Shown piece after piece: positions 40,838 through 51,442 of a stretch of DNA of 64,000 nt. The notes beneath the pieces are model-generated. The model was given only the letters and a program-made list of their open reading frames with translations, searched no databases and was not told the DNA's origin. The position numbers and the translations under genes were made by a program. How positions within the stretch are numbered: the stretch's first letter is position 1; each line of letters opens with the position of its first letter. This DNA is from Ischnura elegans (taxonomy: Eukaryota; Arthropoda; Insecta; Odonata; Coenagrionidae): positions 1 to 64,000 of the forward strand of contig NW_025791716.1 in assembly GCF_921293095.1 (NCBI RefSeq), in the 5' to 3' direction.

Positions 40838-41365
40838 GAGCGGTTTTTCCGACCTTTGAATGATTTTTAAAAATATAAAGTATGCATGCTGGAGAGCCAG
40901 GAACGTCTCGCGACGAGCACCTGCGGTCGAGATGTTCCCTGCCTGGCGGCCCCCTGCCCTTCACCCTCTTTGGCCGCACGGAGTGTGCTGGAGTGGAAGC
41001 GGTCCGCTCCCTTGGAACGCCGAAATGAAATGCAAATGGCGGGCGGAGGAAAGACACTTCACTGCCAGGTGGTCATTACCGAGGCGGTCGCGTTCCGATT
41101 TGAACGATACTGTGTCTGAGGAATGGATTATTGACGGATGTTCCGTGCTTCGCGTCGTTGGAAATATAGTACATTGTTGTAAGTGACAACATTTGTTCTC
41201 CGCATTTCACGACTATCGACCGCGGATGAGTGGACGAATCGTTCGTCACGGAGAGCGGTCACATATTTGCGCCGAGTCGCAATCCGGGATAGAATTCCCA
41301 CCGAGAGACGACATTTTAAATTCCGCTCTGGGCGTCCACGGCGAGCGACTGCGAAGAGCCCCCCC

Positions 41366-41382
41366 GCGCCATCTGTCGGCGG
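41366..41382 (-). promoter_or_regulatory. CTCF-like site, diverged block (A type)
   Basis: The site reads GCGCCATCTGTCGGCGG on +. It is preceded by the same GGCGTCCACGGCGAGCGACT-type flank as site A. The second motif is not clear downstream. Confidence 0.42.
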
Positions 41383-42449
41383 CAGATTGTACTCCGGCAG
41401 TGCTCGCGTCGCAGGACGAGACGCGGGTAATTGTTTATTACTCCGTAGCATCTTTTTATGTGTCACCGTTAGAACGCCTCGTTCCTTGTGAAAGCGTGCA
41501 TTGTAAATGCGAGTGTTAGTGTGGAAGCGTGTCGAAGGAGAGTGATGAAATGCATTGGCGACGGCGATTGCAATCGAAGCGTGTTTGTCGTCCGACTCTG
41601 TTCCGTTAAATTTCGCGAAATCTTTTAGATACGTGAGCGCAGAATCGAAGAATATTCTACCAGCCGCAGGAAACTGCGAACGAACGGAGTCCGCGGTCGA
41701 CAGCCGTCGTTAAAGTTGCATGGCAACGGACGGTTTAGACCGACGCCGGGTAAATATTTGAAGGAGAGGAATGATTAATGAGCGTCTCGCCTGCAGAATA
41801 CAAATGAATAGTGCAATAATCGGAGCTGTAATTGATTATGAAAAACATGTCCATCGTGGCTTTCAAAGATATTTTCCCCACACACATTGTCAATCGCGGT
41901 CGGTTCGGTAATGTCTCGGTGTTGTAATTCGCTCGTTTCGGTAGAGAACTCCCTCAATCTATTCCTCGGATAAAATATTTCTTTCGCTGAATCTCGTGGA
42001 GATGTGAGCTTCGCGTAGCATTGCCGAAGAAATTTTTAACGAGCACCACTCGGTAGGCATGCTCTATTGGACGTGTCAGAACTCCTCCCAGCAAACATTG
42101 ACGATTCAATTGTCCACGAAAAGAACCCGCGGAATCAGCAGTGAAGGAAAACTTAACGGCTTGCTTCGAACGACCAACGTCATAAAATTTCCCGTGACTT
42201 CCAATTTGCTTCACCACCATTTAATTCTGTTTCCTACTTGCCAGTTAATGCCGGGCCGAGACATCATGTTGTACGATCGTACTTTCTGTGATTCCTGATA
42301 ATATCAATACTTCACATTTGATGAGTCGACGGTTCGTTCGTTATGGCAAGGATTACCGCTGCGTGGCGAATAATTATTCCGCAGTGCACTCCCACGGGCG
42401 ATTATAAGTTTCCTACCGTGAGTCGCACGAGCAGTGCACTGCGGAGAGG

Positions 42450-42466
42450 ACACCATCTAGCGGCGG
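42450..42466 (-). promoter_or_regulatory. CTCF-like site, diverged block (B type)
   Basis: The site reads ACACCATCTAGCGGCGG on +. It keeps the GTGAGAAGACG flank and, about 90 bp on, GAAATGACGCCGGTTCTGT. Confidence 0.45.
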
Positions 42467-42954
42467 AATGCGGGTAACTACTTCGTGCGGTGGCCGCCGT
42501 GAGAAGACGAAGCGAATGATTCACGTTCATCAGCGGGTTACCGAAATGACGCCGGTTCTGTCGTGGTCTTTGTGACGCTTTCGTTAATATTCATCTCTTC
42601 GAATCGATCTCAGTCGTGCCTCGTCGATTCCGTAAACCGGGCGTTTAAATGTCTTCGACAGCCCGCCGACAGTGTGCTTCGTAGGACGTCGTGTGTTCGA
42701 TGATAAACCGTTCCAATAAATCTGTCCCGTCCTTCGCGGGCTTTGCGTCCTTCGAAGGAAAGGCTTCGTGCCATCGCCGTCATTAGTAGTAATCTTTCAC
42801 GGCAATTGAGATCCGAGGACTCGACAGTGCGTGGATTGGAATTTTTGATCTCGGTCGTAATCGATTCGCTCTCCCTCGGGGAAATGGAACTTTCAAATTT
42901 TGAGCGAGTACGCGCCCGGCGAGGCAGTCGCCGACCAGCGGAGCAGGCCCCCCC

Positions 42955-42971
42955 GCACCATCTGGCGGCAG
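42955..42971 (-). promoter_or_regulatory. CTCF-like site, diverged block (array-exit type)
   Basis: The site reads GCACCATCTGGCGGCAG on +, the paralogue of the site at 34866. GCTGACATTACTTCG follows about 107 bp downstream. Confidence 0.45.
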
Positions 42972-43420
42972 CGCGTGTTACTCCTCGAGCACTCGCGATG
43001 CGATGCTCGTCCCGGGAAGGTCGAGATTAATTATTACTTTGCTGCGAGTTCGTCGGCGACCGCTGACATTACTTCGTTCGTATCGAAGTCGTCGACGAAG
43101 GGACGAATACCACGCTGTGAATTCATTTCCGTTTCCCTCGAATGCGGATGCGCGAATTCTTGGGAAACATTCGACGGGGTGACGTTCATCTTTCCGAACA
43201 GAATTTTTCTCGGCATATTCTGGGCACGCATCGCTCGTGGTCGGTGATCGAAAATATTTTTTAATCGGTCGGAGAATAAAAATTACGCCCGGTGTTTTCG
43301 GGCCCTACGTGGTTTAACTTGGGTGATCGAACGAGAACCGGTGAATCGTACGCGGTGTGGCCGTCGGCGAGCACGCGACCGAATCCTTGAAAAGTTAGTC
43401 GTCACGATCGTGGCGACTCG

Positions 43421-44195
43421 AGGATAGAATTTCTCCGCGAGTGCGTTCGCATTCCTTTCCGTTGGATGGTCACCGGTTTCCGACAGCGGTCCCGTGATGC
43501 AATAATCGATTCCGTCGTCTCTCGTAGTCCGTCTTTGAAAATGTGCCGTTGAAAAATGTCTGGCGTCGCATTTGCACCGTTCGAATCCCGTACGCGTTCC
43601 GACCGGACCAAGTAGTTCGCCCTCGGCGGCGTTGGTATCTGCTCGCCGCGGAGGTACGTTCGGGGGTCTCGAGCGAGGAGGGAAGGAAGCCATCTGGCGG
43701 CGGCGGAGCGATGCTCGTCGCGGAAAAATATTCGCTATGAATGGAGATGTTAATCGCGGCGGAAGCGCGGAATTGAATATTTCTCGAGGGAGTCGAGTGA
43801 TGCTTTAAAAAATTTTTTGCGGAGAATCCCGCTGCGCGCAAAAGTGAGGAACGCGTGTATAGTGGACGGGGAACGAGTGACGCGGGCCGCGGAGAGGAAA
43901 TTCGTGGCTCGGTGACCGGGGTTCGTGAGATAAAAATTTTTTTCTGGGACCGGTACGTTTCGCGAGGAACTTCGGAGTGTCGGGGAGACCGCGGATGTGG
44001 AGTGATGGGTCGCGAGAAAAATGCGTGACTGGGTGATCGTGGCGCGGGAAGCTCCGGCCCTCGTTTCCACCGTAAGGATCTGAGGCCGTCGGGGACGGCG
44101 ACGGAGGCGAGGGAAAGGATTGGTGTCGGAGGCGAGGTTAGCTCTCACGAGTCTCTGCGCGCTGGAAATAAAGACCTCCCCTGGTTCGTAATCGT
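43421..44195. other. CpG-rich stretch, no supported gene
   Basis: Open frames occur on both strands because stop codons are rare at this base composition. None has a recognisable domain. An AATAAA at 44167 lies just before the hairpin chain. Confidence 0.5.
43687..43703 (-). promoter_or_regulatory. CTCF-like site, diverged block (extra)
   Basis: The site reads AAGCCATCTGGCGGCGG on +. No paralogue of this site was found in the 34.8-37.2 kb flank. Confidence 0.35.
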
Positions 44196-44202
44196 GCGTT
44201 CA

Positions 44203-44444
44203 GACTCTCGAAAGAGAGTCAGCGCCGGCGAATGGAACGAAGCCGCCGGGGCTTTTGGGAACCCGCGCCTTCGGGCTGGACTCCGAGGCGTCTCCGGCGC
44301 CTCGGGACAGCCCCCGGGGCTTCCGACCTGGAGTTGGACTCTGGGTCTCCCTCGCGAGGGAGAAGGAAGTCCCCGGGGGCTTTTCGGGTGGTTTTCCGCT
44401 TCCGAGCGGAATGACCGGCCCGTCGCGCAGACGGCGGGCCGGTC
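44203..44444. other. Chain of near-perfect GC-rich hairpins
   Basis: Successive inverted repeats are: GACTCTC/GAGAGTC around GAAA (44203-44220); CCGAGGCG/CGCCTCGG (44283-44305); a stem of about 16 bp between 44309-44324 and 44365-44381 that encloses the 16 bp palindrome CTCCCTCGCGAGGGAG (44347-44362); TTCCGCT/AGCGGAA around TCCG (44394-44411); and GACCGGCCCG/CGGGCCGGTC (44413-44444). All arms pair exactly or with one bulge. The spacing and the GAAA and TCCG loops suggest a folded RNA or a mobile-element leader, but I recognise no family. Confidence 0.6.
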
Positions 44445-44508
44445 GAACTGAAAATGCTTCGTCCCGGACGCTCAAAAAAATTTCTGGACTTAGAATAATT
44501 TTCGCCGG

Positions 44509-44533
44509 CCCCCCCCCCCCCCCCCCGCCCCCC
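44509..44533 (+). repeat. Poly-C tract
   Basis: Eighteen C, one G and six C follow in a row, about 65 bp after the hairpin chain. The exact length may be unreliable. Confidence 0.8.
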
Positions 44534-44769
44534 TACCGCGCGGCGCAGCCGCGCCGAAAAATTTTTTTGAGAAAAAATTTGAAAGGTTTTCGGGTCGTTT
44601 CGGGTGGTTTTAGGGGACGTCGGTGTGTCTCGCATCTGGAACGCGCGTCTGTCGTGGCGACCGCCGTTCGCGAATTTTCGAATTTCGTCGAGATTTGGGT
44701 TTTGTGTCGGCGGCGGGGTCGCGATCGTGCGCGTCGCGGCATCGGACGTCGAAAAAAAATATAAAAATA

Positions 44770-45330
44770 TGTGGGATATTTTTTCTCCGCGACGTTTCGA
44801 CCTCGGTATCGATTCGATACCGCGGGAGTATCGACCGCGGTCACTTTCGATAGGTTCGACTTTGTAAATTTTTCCCGAGGAGAATATCGATCGTGGATTC
44901 GATTTCGACGGTTTTCCGTGCCGCGGAATGGTGTTTTCGTGGGATGGTACCGCGGACGATGGAATGCGCGATCGGATCTCGGATTTATTCGATGTCGAAG
45001 GTGGAAACATTGCAATTTCTTCCCGGGGCGATCGCCGTCCGTGGAGCCGATTGAAATGGGAAAATGCGTTCGCGACTCTCTTAGAGAAACGCTCGGGACG
45101 AGGTTTCGGCACGTCACCGAATGCGTGCCCGCATCGCGAAACTGCAGACTTCGTACGCGTTTTTCGGGAGAAACGTCGATGCAGAGACGGGTATTGGAGC
45201 GCGTCGATCCGATCGACTCGCAGGTGTATTCGATGGTAACCGTTTCGTACGGGATCGAAGCGGGGAACGTCGAATTTTGCCCCCTCGAAAAGCGTACCCG
45301 ACGACCGTTCTTGTGGCGAGTTTGAATTCT
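44770..45330. promoter_or_regulatory. Second CGATA-rich stretch, paralogue of 36.4-37.2 kb
   Basis: TATCGAT and CGATA motifs recur, including the palindrome CGGTATCGATTCGATACCG near 44811. A clear paralogous segment, ATCGAAGCGGGGAACGTCGA (about 45252), matches 37021-37040. It is more GC-rich than its partner. Large open frames crossing this region on both strands are not supported as genes. Confidence 0.4.
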
Positions 45331-45494
45331 GCGCGCGTTCGGTCTGGCGCGAGTAGTTGGGCTGCGGTGGCGCTGACGATCGCGAAATGCTTGAAATGGC
45401 CCCGGTCGCCGAAGAACGAAGGCGTCGCTCGCACGAAGGTCTCGGGAAACGATAACGTCGTGAAAATGAAAGAAAAAATACCATTCAAAAGAAC

Positions 45495-45545
45495 GACCGA
45501 CTCCGAGATTCGAACCCGGGACTCTGGGACCGCAGCCTGGCTGAG
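45495..45545 (-). ncRNA. tRNA-derived fragment (B-box and T-arm only)
   Basis: The minus strand contains CCCGGGTTCGAATCTCGG, a normal T-arm with a pol III B box, followed by AGTCGGTCG. I could not find the matching 5' acceptor strand or a D-arm upstream, so a complete tRNA is not supported. It is probably the tail of a tRNA-derived SINE or a tRNA relic. Confidence 0.35.
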
Positions 45546-45559
45546 GAAAACATGGCGTG

Positions 45560-46318
45560 ACATATTAACCTTGCAATGACTTTTTATACAACTTTTAATT
45601 GGAATAATCGAATGGAATTTTGAAGAACCTTAGAAATTCATTCAAGTGATGGAATACGCTTTTCCTTTCACGTCCATCGCATGCGAAAACGGCCTCGGGG
45701 CCCTCGACGTGCCGTGACCGTTATCCCATAAGAAGAGCATTGGATTCCCTGCAGATTGTTTTTCTTTTAATTTAAAAAAATATTTTTAATGGCCTCGATG
45801 CTTTCTTAACACCACAGAGTCAAAGGTTGGAGAATTTTTAAATACCATTCCGCTTCATCGTAGACATTTCGTTACCTTTTACTAAGTACTTTCTCTCCTC
45901 GAAAGCATGCATTTTCAACGTTCGACCAACAATGACTCTTTGCCGTGGCAACCACACCACAAAAACCTCTATTAGTGAGCGGGTAAAGAACGCGGTGCAC
46001 TCACCGAGGAGGAATTCGTATGAATACTCTGTATAACGCGGTATTATTTGAAGGAATCGTACCGAGAAAATAACGTCTCGTAGACAGCTGATTGATGCGA
46101 CGTCCGAGAGGTGGTGCCCCCAGTGGCGCCTTCGGAACTATCTGCTGCAGGCGAGCTTGGAGCATCAGGCAATCAGCCCACGACAAGATATTTACTATAA
46201 ATTTGCTGCATTTCCTCTTCGCAGAGGCTGTATCGTGTGATCCTTTATATTTCCCTATGTGCAACAAATTTCCACACTCACCGCGTCGTGTGCATTGCAA
46301 AAAAAATTCGTCCGAGTG
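45560..46318. other. Spacer, nothing recognised
   Basis: Base composition drops abruptly back to AT-rich after the tRNA-like fragment. No conserved frame, repeat or RNA gene was recognised. Confidence 0.45.
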
Positions 46319-46557
46319 AAGTGTTCTTGTGATCGGTGCATTTTGAAGTTTTTCTGTGAAAGTCTTAAAGTAATGCGTGTGACCGTGAAGTTAAGCAGTG
46401 CGCAAGCGATTACACCATCGAGTTTTAAATGCATGTGTACACCAGAGTTTATTATTAATGTAGTGAAGTTGCATGTTAAGAAATATTGCGTTGCATCATA
46501 CGGCCACACACTCAACCCTGGGTTCCCAGAATAGCATGTTGACATGAATACAACTTA
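46319..46557 (+). repeat. Leader segment L1 before satellite block
   Basis: This segment is clearly similar to 49053-49307, sharing GATCGGTGCATTTTGAAG and GCGTGTGACCGTGAAG, and both copies lead straight into 174 bp-type satellite. A translated stretch around CDRCILKFFCES is shared, but the surrounding frame is not kept, so it may be a relic of an exon. Confidence 0.7.
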
Positions 46558-47590
46558 TGGGATATTTTTCAAACTATTCATTCTGTGCCTACGAGACTCC
46601 ACAATAATGTTCCTTTTAATGTTACCTACGTTTCGATACGTCTCCCGTCCAAATCCCTCGGTAATTATGGCTTAAACGAATAATTTTCAGTAAGGCGATT
46701 GACATTTGATTTTTTGAGCCACGGAATGTAACAAATTTATTAAACCGTGGAGTCCTTCGCACTGACACTCGTCACGAATAATTGCCTAAACTTTCTTATC
46801 GTTTAAACACCGATTCCATCAAAATCCACTGGTTTTTACTGTTTATATGACATAATGTTGATTTTGAAAATTCGGCCTTTGGTAACTGTCAGGAAAAAAT
46901 ATGAGATATTTTTCGAACTATTCCTCTTTTGGCTACGAAACTCCACAATATTGTTCTTTTAAATATTACCTACGTTTTCAAACGTCCCCCGTCAATATCC
47001 CTCGGTAATTATGGCTTAAACAAATAATTTTCAGTATGACAGCTGTCATTTCATTTTGTCATATACATATTGTAATATTTTTTTCAAACCATTGAATAAG
47101 TCGCACTGACACTAGTCACGAATAATTGCCTTAACTTTCTTATCGTTTTAAAATCGGTCCCATCAAAATCCACTGGTTTTTACTGTTTATATGAAATAAT
47201 GTTGATTTTAAAAATTCAGCCTTTGCTAACTGTCAGGCACATTATATGGGATATTTTTCAAACTATTCATTCTGTGCCTACGAGACTCCACAATAATGTT
47301 TTTTTTAATGTTACCTACGATTTGAAACGTCACGAGTCAAAATCCAACGATAATCATGGTTTTAAGAAATAATTTTGAGTCTGAAAATGGAAAAATGATA
47401 TACTCAGTATCAGATTGTAACACATTTTTAAAACTATTAACTCTGTTGCACAGACACTAATCACGAATATTTGTCTCAATTTTCTTAACGTTTTAAAACC
47501 GTCCCCATCAAAATCCACTGGTTTTTACCGTTTATATGACATAATGTTGTTATCGAAAATTCAGCCTATGCTAACTATGCTAACTATTCA
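46558..47590. repeat. Diverged 174 bp satellite, dimeric (about 345 bp period)
   Basis: A motif of the form CGTTTTAAA...GTCCC.TCAAAATCC recurs near 46627, 46796, 46972, 47143, 47318 and 47486, spaced alternately about 175 and 170 bp. Alternate monomers resemble each other more, which gives a period of about 345 bp. Confidence 0.85.
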
Positions 47591-47930
47591 GCCTACGCTA
47601 ACCTAAAATGTAGTTCTTTAAGTATGGGATTTTCCCTCGACAAAAGGTAAGTACATTACATTTACTTGAGTTATGCTTCAATGAATTGTTATCACTCCAG
47701 TCAGCAAGAGAGGTTAAACAACTCTGAAGAACCAACGACCTTCAGATACTAGCCTGTCAAGTTCCTTCTCAACCTTTCCTTTGAATGAAATAGGAACTTG
47801 CCGTGGCTCGCAAAAAATTGGTTTCACGCCCTCTTTTAATGCCGATTGTATTTTCCACATTAAAATGTGATCACATAATAATGATTAGCCGATACGAAAA
47901 CAAATAACCGCCACGTCATTTTCTCATACC
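47591..47930. other. Spacer between satellite and duplicated segment
   Basis: Apart from a few short direct repeats of CTAACTAT-type sequence at its left edge, nothing was recognised. Confidence 0.4.
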
Positions 47931-48700
47931 CTCGACTAACAGCTGATTTCATAAATGAGATTTTCAATGCGTATCATATGTACATCCACGGTTTACTATG
48001 ATTTTTAAAAGTAAATAAAGCGAGTATTTATAATTGCGAGTCAATATTCCGTTAAATACAGAAAAATATATGAAATATCTAATGTTTACGGAAATTGCTA
48101 CCCAAGTTTTTCATACTAGGTTGGGCGGAGCTTGGCAAGACTCCCGTTGCGAAAAAAAATATTACAACGCTTCATTTGGAATACGGTCTCGTTGCAATGA
48201 TGACCCGCAGAATAGCATGTGCTATTTATTGCGACTCATGTACAGAATAAGAGCCCAAAAGCATTGTCTTGTGGTGGCTAGGATATAGTCTGCTGAAAGT
48301 AAGGAATTCGGCATTGTCTTGTTTCTCGTTCGGGGCCCGAACGTCGCTTGTTTTTCCCGTCAGCTGTCGGATTACCGGGGTCAAAAAAGCAGCCGTTCTC
48401 ATATCACGGGATTAATACATTTTCGTTCCAATTTGTGGATTATTCGGCTATCCCGATCGATTCGACGTAACTTTCAATTTTTACGAATGACGAATTTAGG
48501 CATCATATCCCTGTGTTGTCGAGGTTATCAAAATAATGAAAGCAGTACTTCCAAGAGCAGGCACCTTTTGCGAAGTTACGTCTCCGGGAAAATTTTCGGT
48601 GGTACAAAATCTCTGTAACGAGTGTTAAATAAATGCCTTTGATGTTAACTACAGATTACGTGTTATGATTGCATTTCTACACTGGAGTTTATTACTGATG
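47931..48700 (+). repeat. Diverged third copy of the 55.0/60.5 kb segment
   Basis: This stretch aligns to 55030-55640 and 60477-61090 with roughly 90 percent identity by eye in the best parts, for example AAAGTAAATAAAGCGAGTAT. It carries about 150 bp of extra sequence at 48135-48290. It includes the palindrome CGTTCGGGGCCCGAACG at 48327-48343, unchanged in all three copies. Confidence 0.8.
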
Positions 48701-49052
48701 TAGTCGAGTTATCGTGTTGCCTGTTCTACGACCGGCAAATGTGATTGCATGATATCGTTCGTTAAGAGATGATGTGTTTTTGATTAATTTTGAATTAGCT
48801 ACGTCTTCTGTTCATGGGGATGGATCGGTGGTTTGAAGTGGTGTCGATATATTTTGAATGTGCAATGGAAGTTGGCGGGAATACGTGCTTTTATTATTGT
48901 CAATTTTTCAGGTTGAACTGTGATGAGCCGATCGCCGCCGACAACCTGTAAATGTACCCTTGAGAAACATAAATGCATTTCAACTGTTGAATGGCTGTTG
49001 GGTAATTTTAAGAAAGCAAGTCTTACGAGGAATCCTGCCCGAGTCTTAGAAG
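48701..49052. other. Spacer with a short Cys-rich ATG frame
   Basis: An ATG frame (48923-49129) encodes 68 residues with CKCTLEKHKC and CCDRC motifs and runs into the shared leader. It is preceded by an acceptor-like TTTTTCAG. I recognise no domain, and the copy at 46.3 kb does not preserve the upstream part. Confidence 0.3.
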
Positions 49053-49307
49053 TGAAGTTTTGTTGTGATCGGTGCATTTTGAAGTTTTTCTGTGAAAGTA
49101 TTAAAGAAATGCGTGTGACCGTGAAGTGAGCGGTGTGCAAGTGATTAAATGATCAAGTTTTAAATGCATGTGTACAACAGTGCTTATTATTAGTGTAGTT
49201 TTGTTGCATGTTAAGAAATATTGTGTTGCATCATACAGCCACATACTCCACAGTGGGTTCCCATATTTGCATGTTGACACGATGACAACTTTGTGAACAT
49301 TTATGGG
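49053..49307 (+). repeat. Leader segment L1, second copy
   Basis: This is the partner of 46319-46557 and again lies directly before satellite monomers. Confidence 0.7.
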
Positions 49308-50345
49308 ATATGTTTCAAACTATTCATTCTGTGGCTACCAAACTCCACAAAAATGTTCGTTTAAACGTTACCTACGTTTTGAATTGTCTCCCGTCCAAAT
49401 CCCTCGGTAATTATGGCTTAAACAAATAATTTTCTGTATGACACATGTAATGTTATTTTTTCACCGGCAGATTGTAACATATTAATTAAACCATAAATTC
49501 AATCGCACTGACACTCGTCACGAACAATTGCCTTATTTCTTCTGTTCTTTTAAAACTTGTCCCACTAAAATCCGATGCTTCTAACGGTTTATAAGATATA
49601 ATGTTTATATTGGAAAATCAACCTTTTGAAAATATCAGTCACTTGAAATAGGATATTTTTGAAATTACTAACTCTAGGGTTACGAAACTCTTCAATAACG
49701 TTTGTATAATTATTATCTACGTTTTAAAGCGTCTCCCATCAAGATCCCACGGCAACTATGGTTTTCATGAATAATTTTGAGTTTGACATTTGGAATTTCA
49801 GTTTCTCAGCCACTGAGTGTAACATATTAATTAAACCATTAATTCAATCGCACTGACACTCGTCACGAACAATTGCCTTATTTCTCCTATTCTTTTAAAA
49901 CTAGTCCCATCAAAATCCGTTGGTTTTTACTGTTCATAAGATATAATGTTTATATCGGAAAATCAGCCTTTGCAAAATATCAGTCACTTGAAATGAGATG
50001 TTTTTGAAATTACTAACTCTAGGGTTACGAAACTCTACAATAACGTGTGTATAATTATTATCTACGTTTTGAAGCGTCTCCCATCAAAATCCCACGGTAA
50101 CTATGGTTTTTATGAATAACATTGTGTTTGACTCTACGAATTTCATGTTGACAGACAGGGATTGCAACATATTAATTAAACCATTAATTCAATCGCACTG
50201 ACACTCGTCACGAACAATTGCCTTATTTCTCCTATTCTTTTAAAACTAGTCCCATCAAAATCCGTTGGTTTTTACTGTTCATAAGATATAATGTTTATAT
50301 CGGAAAATCAGCCATTGCAATATCTCGGGCACTTCTAATGGGATA
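49308..50345. repeat. Diverged 174 bp satellite, second dimeric block
   Basis: Three dimers of about 345 bp run from here. Conserved strings include CACTCGTCACGAACAATTGC and CCATCAAAATCCGTTGG. The last two dimers are more alike than the first. Confidence 0.85.
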
Positions 50346-50500
50346 TATTTTAAACTAATTAATCTAAGGCTACGAAACTCGACACTTATGTATGCTTTAA
50401 TATATTTTTCTTTGTCTGATACACTTTGCCATTATCTTTTATTTGTGTAGAATTCCATTTTAATCATATTATTTGAACGGCGATATGCATGCATCGCGCC

Positions 50501-50721
50501 AGCGTCAACTTGGCCCAAACGTTTTTCATGGCAACGAAACTCGGGAGATTAAGACGGGATTTGGAGAAATTTACTCGTGATCATCAAGTGTAATTTAACT
50601 CATTGCCGAAATCTTCCCTTTTTTTCAACCCTTGATCGTTTACTGAGATTACTGTCGTAATACCGACAAGGGTCTCCAGGTTTACGTAACGGGGGAAAAC
50701 GTTTTGGGCCAAGCTAACGCC
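50501..50721. mobile_element. MITE-like element with terminal inverted repeats
   Basis: The left end (AGCGTCAACTTGGCCCAAAC) and the right end (GTTTTGGGCCAAGCTAACGC) are inverted copies with three or four differences, and they enclose about 220 bp without a coding frame. A clear target-site duplication was not identified. The right end plus about 250 bp of flank recurs at 56232. Confidence 0.5.
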
Positions 50722-51130
50722 CTATGATAATTTCTTCTGGATATCGGGTGGAATAATTAAAATATTTCGATTCTGACGGCAATGATATTTTATGGGAATG
50801 GAAGGTGTGAATATGTGATAAATTTAATAGTCATCCTGAGTACATCGGTCGAGAAATGTAATTTCGAGGAGAAAAGTTTGACATAGGAGTTTTTCCGAGT
50901 GATGGCATGAAATATGAAAAAACATTAATTTTCTTTGGAACGTCAGTTAGGATATTTTTTAAAGTTGTGAATGATGAAACTCGGTGGAAATACTATTTTA
51001 ATAACACTTGACGACACGTACTGATGGATGACAGACTAGTGAGTTCATGAATGGCACTGTTATTTCCAGCACCATATGTTAACAACTTGCCGTGAAGTTT
51101 ATTATAAAACATTGACTTCTAATCTGTATG
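50722..51130. other. MITE right flank and spacer
   Basis: Positions 50722-50975 are repeated almost exactly at about 56258-56510. The rest holds nothing recognised. Confidence 0.6.
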
Positions 51131-51360
51131 CGTAGACATGCTCATACATTTTTTAACTTTATTTCAGGTTCGCGTCCCCTGCTGTGGCCCCAGTTTTGCT
51201 GAGCCAGAAGTTTGCCTGTCCATGTTGGTCTCCAAGTTGGACTTGCCATCGGCTCTTGAAGCTATACAAGTTCAAGATTAACTTCGATGGGTAACCACGA
51301 CAGTGTTGCTGAATGCTGACGAAGAAATTAACCTTTGCCAATATCATTTGTTTTTGTAGA
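51131..51360 (+). repeat. Exon-like leader L2, first copy
   Basis: A good acceptor (TTTATTTCAG ending at 51168) is followed by about 180 bp similar to 57190-57385, including AGAAGTTTGCCTG and GAATGCTGAC.AGGAAAT. Like L1 it lies just before satellite. The reading frame is not conserved between the copies. Confidence 0.55.
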
Positions 51361-51442
51361 ATTCCATTTTAATCACATTATTTGCAACAACATATCACGG
51401 TCCAATCTCCAAATGCAAACCTGAGGTCTATCTCCCAAACTA

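Larger units (their letters stand above)
40838..43420 (+). repeat. Diverged CpG-rich relative of the macrosatellite unit and its flank
   Basis: Several anchor segments match the array: 40850-40885 to 14620-14655 (TTTTTAAAAATA...GCATGCTGG), 40985-41040 to 11270-11330, 41310-41400 to 8330-8420 (site A flank), 42330-42560 to 9110-9395 (site B), 42675-42722 to 10930-10980, and 42740-42900 to 11490-11665. From 42900 on it follows 34820-35960. Most anchors are in the same order and orientation. The copy is shorter and far richer in CpG than the array units. Confidence 0.75.

Noticed and set aside
44160-44230. LTR end suggested by AATAAA followed by a short downstream stretch
   Set aside because: No primer binding site, no partner LTR and no gag or pol frame were found.
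44219-45484. 421-codon open frame on the minus strand, with overlapping frames of 194, 184, 169 and 152 codons
   Set aside because: The region is GC-rich and poor in stop codons, frames are open on both strands at once, no domain is recognisable, and the frame crosses the hairpin chain and poly-C tract.
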